A stretch of DNA of 64,000 nucleotides. Origin: Trebonia kvetii. GTDB taxonomy: Bacteria > Actinomycetota > Actinomycetes > Streptosporangiales > Streptosporangiaceae. This document shows positions 58,951 through 64,000 of the stretch, one piece after another (the stretch's first letter is position 1; each line of letters begins with the position of its first letter). The notes under the pieces are model-generated. The model ran no database searches and was not told the DNA's origin. It saw only the letters and a list, made by a program, of their open reading frames with translations. Made by a program: the position numbers and the translations under genes. The DNA lies in assembly GCF_007827045.1 (NCBI RefSeq), contig NZ_RPFW01000001.1, forward strand, positions 1,216,519 through 1,280,518. Direction: 5' to 3'.

Positions 58951-59768
58951 AGATCACTGTCACCGTCAACGCGGCCGACCACACGCGAGAGGTCGAGCCG
59001 CGCCTGCTGCTCATCCACTTCCTCCGCGACGATCTCGGGCTGACCGGCTCGCACTGGGGCTGCGACACCTCCAACTGCGGCGCCTGCGTGGTCTGGCTTG
59101 ACGAGACGCCGGTCAAGTCCTGCACGGTGCTCGCCGTGATGGCCGACGGGCGCCGGATCACCACCGTGGAGGGCCTGGCGACCGCCCGGCGGCTCGACCC
59201 GGTCCAGGAGGCTTTCGCGGCGTGTCACGGACTGCAGTGCGGCTTCTGCACACCGGGCATGATGATGACCGCCCGCTGGCTGCTCGACAACAACCCGGAA
59301 CCGACCGAGGCGGACGTCAGGGAGGCGATATCCGGCCAGGTCTGCCGCTGCACCGGGTACGAGAACATCGTCCGGTCCATCCTCCAGGCCGCCAAGGCTT
59401 CCGGCGAGGCTGGTGACCATGAGCCACGCTTACGGGCCGGTGCCCCGCAAGGAGGACGCGCGGTTCATCAGGGGCCAGGGGACGTACGTCGACGACATCA
59501 AGCTGCCCGGCATGCTGCACGGCGCGATCCTGCGCAGCCCGCTCGCGCATGCCAGGATCGTCGCTGTCGACGCCAACGCCGCCCTCGCCCACCCGAGCGT
59601 GGTGGCCGTGCTCACCGGCGAGGACCTGGCAGAACGCGGCATGGCCTGGATGCCGACGGTCTTCGGCGACGTCCAGGCGGTGCTCGCCACCGACAAGGTG
59701 CGCTTCCAGGGCCAGGAGGTCGCGTTCGTGGTGGCGACGGACCGGTACGCGGCACGGGACGCCCTTGA
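58947..59768 (+). CDS. coxS: CO dehydrogenase small subunit (set 2), 3' end abnormal
   Basis: From GTG 58947 the first ~155 residues are a normal Cox[60 protein letters not shown]. All eight Cys are present. No stop follows where CoxS should end (about 59410). The frame stays open to 59768, 350 nt inside coxL2, as an Arg/Gly-rich shadow of it. A TGA overlapping coxL2's GTG (59414-59416) exists in another frame. So a single-base indel near 59375-59410 (biological or a sequencing error), or a real 116-residue extension, must be considered. Confidence 0.75.
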   Translation: MKITVTVNAADHTREVEPRLLLIHFLRDDLGLTGSHWGCDTSNCGACVVWLDETPVKSCTVLAVMADGRRITTVEGLATARRLDPVQEAFAACHGLQCGFCTPGMMMTARWLLDNNPEPTEADVREAISGQVCRCTGYENIVRSILQAAKASGEAGDHEPRLRAGAPQGGRAVHQGPGDVRRRHQAARHAARRDPAQPARACQDRRCRRQRRPRPPERGGRAHRRGPGRTRHGLDADGLRRRPGGARHRQGALPGPGGRVRGGDGPVRGTGRP

Positions 59769-61758
59769 GCTGATCGTGGTCGACTACGAGCCGCTGCCGC
59801 CGCTGATCGACCCGCTGACCGCGCTCGACCCCGGTGCGCCGGTAATCCGCGAGGACCTGCCCGACGGCAACCGCGTCTTCGACTGGACGGCCGGCGACAA
59901 GCCGGCCACCGACGCGGCGTTCGCCGCGGCGGACGTGGTGGTCGGCTGCGACATGATCTACCCGCGCTCGCACCCGGCGCCGCTCGAGACCTGCGGCGCG
60001 ATTGCCGACTACGACGCGGTGAACGGCAGGCTGACCCTCTGGTCAACAAGCCAGGCGCCGCACGCCCACCGGGTGATGTACGCGGCGCTGACCGGGATTC
60101 CCGAGCACAAGATCCGCATCGTGTCGCCCGACCTGGGCGGCGGCTTCGGCGCGAAGGTTCCCATCTACCCCGGCTACCTGTGCGCGGTCGCCGCGTCGCA
60201 GGCCACCGGGCGGCCGGTGAAGTGGGTTGAAGACCGGTCGGAGAGCCTGATGTCCACCGCGTTCGCGCGTGACTACCACATGCACGGCGAGATCGCCGCG
60301 ACCGCCGATGGCGAGATCCTCGGGCTGCGCGCCCGGGTGCTCGCCGACCACGGCGCATTCAACGCCGCCGCGCAGCCGTCGAAGTTCCCCGCGGGCTTCT
60401 TTCACATCTTCACCGGCTCCTACCGGACGCGAGCGGCGTACTGCGAGGTCACCGGCGTGTTCACCAACAAGGCGCCGGGCGGGGTGGCCTACTCCTGCTC
60501 GTTCCGCATCACCGAGGCGGTGTACCTGGTCGAGCGGCTCACCGACATGCTCGCGCGCCGGCTCGGGATGGACCCGGCGGAGCTGCGGATGCGCAACCTG
60601 CTGCGCCCCGAGCAATTCCCCTACACGGGCCCGACCGGCTGGCAGTACGACTCCGGCGACTACCCGCGCGCGCTCCGGCTGGCCCTGGACATGGCGGGCT
60701 ACGACGAGCTACGCAGGGAGCAGGCGGAGCGGCGGGCCCGCGGTGAGTACATGGGCATCGGGCTCAGCTTCTTCACCGAGGGCGTGGGCGCGGGACCGCG
60801 CTCGCACATGGACATCATGGGCCTGGCCATGTCCGACGGCGCCGACCTGCGGGTGCACCCCACCGGCAAGGCGGTGCTCGCCGTCTCCGTGCAAACACAG
60901 GGCCAGGGGCACGAGACCACGTTCGCGCAGCTGGTGGCGGAGGAACTCGGCCTGTCGCCAGACGACGTGGACGTGGTGCACGGCGACACCGACCGCACCC
61001 CGTTCGGCCTCGGCACCTACGGATCGCGGTCCACGCCGGTGTCCGGCGCCGCGGCGGTCGTCGCCGCGCGGAAGGTCCGCGAGCGAGCCCGCCTCGTGGC
61101 GGCGGCCATGTTCGAGGCTTCCCCCGATGACCTGGAATGGCTGGACGGGAAATGGCGGGTGCGCGGCGACCCGGACCAGGCGCTCGGCATCGCCGAGATC
61201 GCGATGGCGGCGCACTCGACGATCGAGCTGCCGACGGGGATCGAGGGCCACCTGGACGCGTCCGCCGTCTACAACCCGCCGAACCTGACGTTCCCCTTCG
61301 GCGCCTACATCTGCGTCACCGACGTGGACCCGGGCACCGGCGAGGTCAAGGTCCGCCGCTTCATCGCGGTCGACGACTGCGGCGTCCGGATCAACCCGAT
61401 GATCGTCGAGGGGCAGGTGCACCGCGGCCTCGCCGACGGCATCGGCATCGCGCTGATGCAGGCCATCTCGTTCGACGAGATCGGCAACTGCCTGAGCGGT
61501 TCCTTCATGGACTACCTGCTGCCCACGTCGCTCGAGTGCCCCTCACCCGAACTCGGCGCGACCGTCACGCCGTCGCCGCATCATCCCGTCGGCGCCAAGG
61601 GCATCGGCGAGTCGGCCACCGTCGGTTCGCCGCCCGCGGTGGTCAACTCGGTGGTGGACGCGCTCGCGCCGTTCGGCGTGACGCACGCGGACATGCCGCT
61701 GACCCCGGCCAACGTCTGGCTCGCCATCCAGGCGGCCGGCCGGCTCTCGTCCGGCTAG
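59419..61758 (+). CDS. coxL: CO dehydrogenase large subunit, form I (set 2)
   Basis: 779 aa from ATG 59419 (GAGG 9 nt upstream; GTG 59413 in frame is an alternative). Active-site loop GGVAYSCSFRITEA with Cys360 matches the form I pattern AYxCSFR. Also KEDARFIRGQGTYVDDI, GGGFGAKVPIYPG, QTQGQGHETTFAQ and the base Glu in GAKGIGESATVGS. It lacks the N-terminal extension of set 1. The M-S-L order and divergent position suggest a second, independently controlled CO dehydrogenase of the same class. Its own maturation genes are not nearby; it likely shares CoxD/E/F/G of set 1. Confidence 0.92.
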   Translation: MSHAYGPVPRKEDARFIRGQGTYVDDIKLPGMLHGAILRSPLAHARIVAVDANAALAHPSVVAVLTGEDLAERGMAWMPTVFGDVQAVLATDKVRFQGQEVAFVVATDRYAARDALELIVVDYEPLPPLIDPLTALDPGAPVIREDLPDGNRVFDWTAGDKPATDAAFAAADVVVGCDMIYPRSHPAPLETCGAIADYDAVNGRLTLWSTSQAPHAHRVMYAALTGIPEHKIRIVSPDLGGGFGAKVPIYPGYLCAVAASQATGRPVKWVEDRSESLMSTAFARDYHMHGEIAATADGEILGLRARVLADHGAFNAAAQPSKFPAGFFHIFTGSYRTRAAYCEVTGVFTNKAPGGVAYSCSFRITEAVYLVERLTDMLARRLGMDPAELRMRNLLRPEQFPYTGPTGWQYDSGDYPRALRLALDMAGYDELRREQAERRARGEYMGIGLSFFTEGVGAGPRSHMDIMGLAMSDGADLRVHPTGKAVLAVSVQTQGQGHETTFAQLVAEELGLSPDDVDVVHGDTDRTPFGLGTYGSRSTPVSGAAAVVAARKVRERARLVAAAMFEASPDDLEWLDGKWRVRGDPDQALGIAEIAMAAHSTIELPTGIEGHLDASAVYNPPNLTFPFGAYICVTDVDPGTGEVKVRRFIAVDDCGVRINPMIVEGQVHRGLADGIGIALMQAISFDEIGNCLSGSFMDYLLPTSLECPSPELGATVTPSPHHPVGAKGIGESATVGSPPAVVNSVVDALAPFGVTHADMPLTPANVWLAIQAAGRLSSG

Positions 61759-61960
61759 CCCAAGAAATCCGGGATTGGGCATCATCGTGGGCCAGATGCG
61801 GAAAAGGGAGTCAAGAGGGGAAACCCGCGATCTTGGGCGTGGTTTCCACGATGAGGAGCCTGGCCCCGGGGTGTCAGACTGGTGGCCTGCTGCGGCGGAG
61901 GCTGAGGACACGAGGGGGGACAAAACGGGATCGTGGCTTCGCCTCCGCCCGGCGGAACTC
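61759..61960. other. Convergent intergenic region
   Basis: 202 bp between coxL2 and the response regulator stop. Contains CATCGTGG (from about 61782) inverted against CCACGATG (from about 61846), 8-bp arms, possibly a weak terminator. A 65-codon plus-strand frame here is not protein-like. Nothing else seen. Confidence 0.35.
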
Positions 61961-62620
61961 TTACCGCGGTGAGCCGGCCGTGCGGAGGAACGTGAGGACC
62001 GCGCGGACACGGTTGTTCTCCGTGTCGCTCGGGGTTAGGCCGAGTTTGGTGAAGACGCTGGTGACGTGCGTCTCGACGGTGCGCGCGCTCAGGTAGAGCT
62101 CCTTGGCTATGCCGAGGTTGGACCGTCCCTCGGCCATGCGGCTGAGCACCGCTAGTTCGCGTTCGTTCAGCGCGTCAAGCGCGCTCGGTTTTCGGTTTCT
62201 GCCCAGCAGCTGGCGCACGATGGCCGGGTCGACGACGGTCTCGCCCGCGGCCACTCGCGCGAGGCTCTCCATGAGCGCGTCGGCGTCGGTCACGTTGTCC
62301 TTCAGCAGGTATCCGACCCCGGACGGCACCGTCTCGAGCAGCTGGCTCGCGTAGCTGGTCTCCGCGTAGGTCGACAGCAGCAGGATGCCGGTGTCTGGAT
62401 GCCTGGCGCGTATCTCATGCGCGGCGCGGATGCCCTCGTCGGTAAACGACGGCGGCATGCGGATGTCGAGGATGACCGCATCCGGCAGGCCGGCCCCGAT
62501 GGCCGCGAGCAGTTCTTCGCCGGAGGCGACGCTCGCGGTCACCTCGGCGCCCATGGAGCGCAGCAGCAGGACCAGGCTGCTGCGGAACAGCCCGGAGTCT
62601 TCGGCGATCGCTATGCGCAC
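61961..62620 (-). CDS. NarL/FixJ-type response regulator
   Basis: 219 aa. Receiver domain MRIAIAEDSGLFRSSLVLLL (acidic pocket), VILDIRMPP (phospho-Asp), LLLSTYAETSYASQL and LKDN (Lys). C-terminal LuxR helix-turn-helix LDALNERELAVLSRMAEGRSNLGIAKELYLSARTVETHVTSVFTKL. It overlaps the histidine kinase gene by 10 bp, forming a two-component pair. Targets unknown; the distance from the cox genes and opposite strand argue against a specific link. Confidence 0.93.
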   Translation of the reverse strand: MRIAIAEDSGLFRSSLVLLLRSMGAEVTASVASGEELLAAIGAGLPDAVILDIRMPPSFTDEGIRAAHEIRARHPDTGILLLSTYAETSYASQLLETVPSGVGYLLKDNVTDADALMESLARVAAGETVVDPAIVRQLLGRNRKPSALDALNERELAVLSRMAEGRSNLGIAKELYLSARTVETHVTSVFTKLGLTPSDTENNRVRAVLTFLRTAGSPR

Positions 62621-64000
62621 GGGATCATCACCGCCAGGCGGGTTCCCTGGCCGGGCGGGCTGTCGATGACGACGTCGCCGTCGAGCGCGCCGACCCGGTC
62701 GGCGATGTTGGCCAGGCCGTGACTGCTCTCCTCGTGACAGGCGCCGGCCGCGACGCCGCCGATGCCGTCGTCCTCGATCTCCATCACCAGCCTGGACTGC
62801 CCGGCCCGCACGGTGACATGCACGCTGTCCGCGCCCGCATGCTTCACCACGTTGGCGAGCGCCTCGCAGGCGATGAAGTACAGGGTCGCCTCCACGGCGG
62901 CGTCGAGCCTGCCCGGCGGCACGTCCACACTTACCGGAAGCGGCAGGCGCTCCGCTATGCCCTCGAGCGCGGCGCCGAGACCGCTCTGGGACAGCACAGC
63001 GGGATGAATGCCGTGCGCCAGGTCGCGCAGCTCGGCGAGCACCGCCCGCAGGCCCTCCCTGGCCTCGCGGAAGGCGGCGCTCGCCTCCTCGTCGACGGTG
63101 TTGGCCATCGCGGCGGTCAGCGACGCGGTGATGGCGAGCAGATGCTGCTGCACGCCGTCGTGCAGGTCGCGTTCCAGGCGCCGCCGCTCCGCGAGCTCGG
63201 CCTCGACGATCCGGGCGCGGGATGCCTTGACCTGCTCGAGCTGCGCCTGCGCCGCCCTCGCCTGCAGCTGCGCGTTGTGCAGCGCGAGTCCGCTCGCCGC
63301 GGTGGCCGCGTCGAACAGCTCGCGGTACCTGACCAGGACCGGGTCCGCGACGACGACCGCGATGGGCGCGCCGTGGCCGGCGCGGATGTAGGAGACAAGC
63401 CGTCCCGGCGGACCGCTGTCCAGCGCCAGCAGGCTCGGCTCGGACGCGTCGAGTACGTCCAGGGTGGGGTCGTGCAGGATGCTGCGCAGCGCGCGGCGCA
63501 CCGCGCCGAGGTCGCCGCCCGCCGCGATCTGGGCGGTTAGCTCCGTCACGTTCCTGACGAGCAGCATCCGCTGCAGCACGGCGATCAGGAACGCGACGGG
63601 AATCGCGAAGTCCACCACGCCTTCCGTCAGGTACGCGCCGTTGGGTGTGCCGGACAGGCTCAGCATCATCATGGCGGCGGACGCCATTCCGGCGACCACC
63701 GCGGCGATGCCGGCCACAATGATCGGGGTAATGACGATGCGGTCAAGGCCCCGTGTTCTCTTCAGCCGGATCATCAGCAGTGCGAGCAGCGTGATCCCGC
63801 CGACCGCCTCACCGCCGTGCGCCACGTAGTTGAGCACCTCGGAAAGCTGCTCGTCGGGGAACAGCGTGGGCCACCAGGAGGCGGTCGGCGCGCCGTCCCA
63901 CCGCGCCGTCGAGGTCACCGCGAGCAGCGTGCGGCCGGCGAGCATCCACCCGGCGAACGCGACGAGGTACCGCCGGTGCAGCGGGGACAGCGCGGGATTC
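62611..64000 (-). CDS. Sensor histidine kinase (partial at right edge)
   Basis: At least 463 codons; the frame is open through the window edge (LSPLHRRYLVAFAGWMLAG upstream of the ATG at 63945), so the N-terminus is missing. Several transmembrane helices (from the edge to ~63600), a GAF-like segment, then the HisKA_3 H-box ERRRLERDLHDGVQQHLLAI (phospho-His) and an HATPase_c domain (ALANVVKHAGADSV, EDDGIGG, GLANIADRVGAL). It should phosphorylate the adjacent regulator. The signal is unknown. Confidence 0.88.
   Translation of the reverse strand, partial: NPALSPLHRRYLVAFAGWMLAGRTLLAVTSTARWDGAPTASWWPTLFPDEQLSEVLNYVAHGGEAVGGITLLALLMIRLKRTRGLDRIVITPIIVAGIAAVVAGMASAAMMMLSLSGTPNGAYLTEGVVDFAIPVAFLIAVLQRMLLVRNVTELTAQIAAGGDLGAVRRALRSILHDPTLDVLDASEPSLLALDSGPPGRLVSYIRAGHGAPIAVVVADPVLVRYRELFDAATAASGLALHNAQLQARAAQAQLEQVKASRARIVEAELAERRRLERDLHDGVQQHLLAITASLTAAMANTVDEEASAAFREAREGLRAVLAELRDLAHGIHPAVLSQSGLGAALEGIAERLPLPVSVDVPPGRLDAAVEATLYFIACEALANVVKHAGADSVHVTVRAGQSRLVMEIEDDGIGGVAAGACHEESSHGLANIADRVGALDGDVVIDSPPGQGTRLAVMIPCA

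Noticed and set aside
61775..61972. 65-codon plus-strand frame after coxL2
   Set aside because: Charged and low-complexity with no ribosome site or family; overlaps the end of the response regulator gene.
1..64000. tRNA, rRNA, CRISPR arrays, prophage or intact insertion sequence
   Set aside because: No transposase, integrase or phage proteins among the frames, no regularly spaced repeat array and no recognisable rRNA; no cloverleaf with CCA-end was noticed, though tRNAs cannot be excluded without a search tool.

Overview
The window is high-GC DNA with GTG starts, 4-bp stop/start overlaps, probable leaderless mRNAs, F420-type oxidoreductases and many one-component regulators. This points to an actinomycete, probably a large-genome soil lineage in or near the Streptosporangiales. 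The genus cannot be fixed from sequence alone. No rRNA, tRNA, CRISPR array, phage or intact insertion sequence was seen.

Layout. 1-0.9 kb: the end of an SDR gene, then a TetR gene broken out of frame into a SnoaL-like fragment. 0.9-8 kb: single genes with divergent regulators (MocR/aldo-keto reductase, hemerythrin/TetR, SRPBCC/LLM oxidoreductase) and a membrane beta-propeller protein. 8.1-12.3 kb: a polyamine-type ABC importer operon (potA-D-B-C order). 12.5-18.5 kb: DUF5995, StyA-like monooxygenase, Gfo/Idh/MocA oxidoreductase, a small ORF, a serine/threonine dehydratase and a hydrolase. 18.5-19.4 kb: sparse DNA with one small gene and a structured repeat. 19.4-27.5 kb: acyl-CoA dehydrogenase and an OYE/FeS oxidoreductase, then a TetR-linked catabolic operon (PfkB kinase, class III aminotransferase, APC permease). 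27.5-37.9 kb: a secreted Ig/propeller protein, phosphoglucomutase, a PadR-controlled ABC exporter, and two lipoproteins (a sedolisin-type peptidase and a PQQ-like propeller). 37.9-41.6 kb: HD-domain protein, GlxA regulator, cyclase-family protein, hydrolase and a small membrane protein. 41.7-44.9 kb: an unusual XRE-regulator plus GT-A glycosyltransferase pair behind nested inverted repeats, and a GNAT.

45-61.8 kb is a large aerobic CO dehydrogenase region. A plus-strand operon encodes a MoxR ATPase (CoxD-like) and a vWA protein (CoxE-like), with a small acidic protein and a GIY-YIG-like protein. A minus-strand operon encodes a 79-aa protein, CoxM, CoxS, CoxL, an XdhC/CoxF protein fused to a YHS domain, CoxG, and then five tandem small single-pass membrane proteins. 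A LysR gene separates this from a second, divergent coxM-S-L set. Both large subunits carry the form I active-site signature AYxCSFR. CoxD/E, XdhC and CoxG are expected to mature and couple the Mo-Cu enzyme. The five small membrane proteins look like an unrecognised membrane platform and are the best candidate for new biology, followed by the XRE/GT-A locus. The window ends in a NarL-type response regulator and a histidine kinase that runs off the edge.

Two families of structured intergenic DNA recur. One is an 85-bp double-stem element (2 copies) with compensatory changes in its stem. The other is a hairpin with the core CCGTTCGGGAT between convergent genes (3 full copies and 1 half copy). 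Six starts sit 6-7 nt after a -10-like hexamer, which suggests leaderless transcription.
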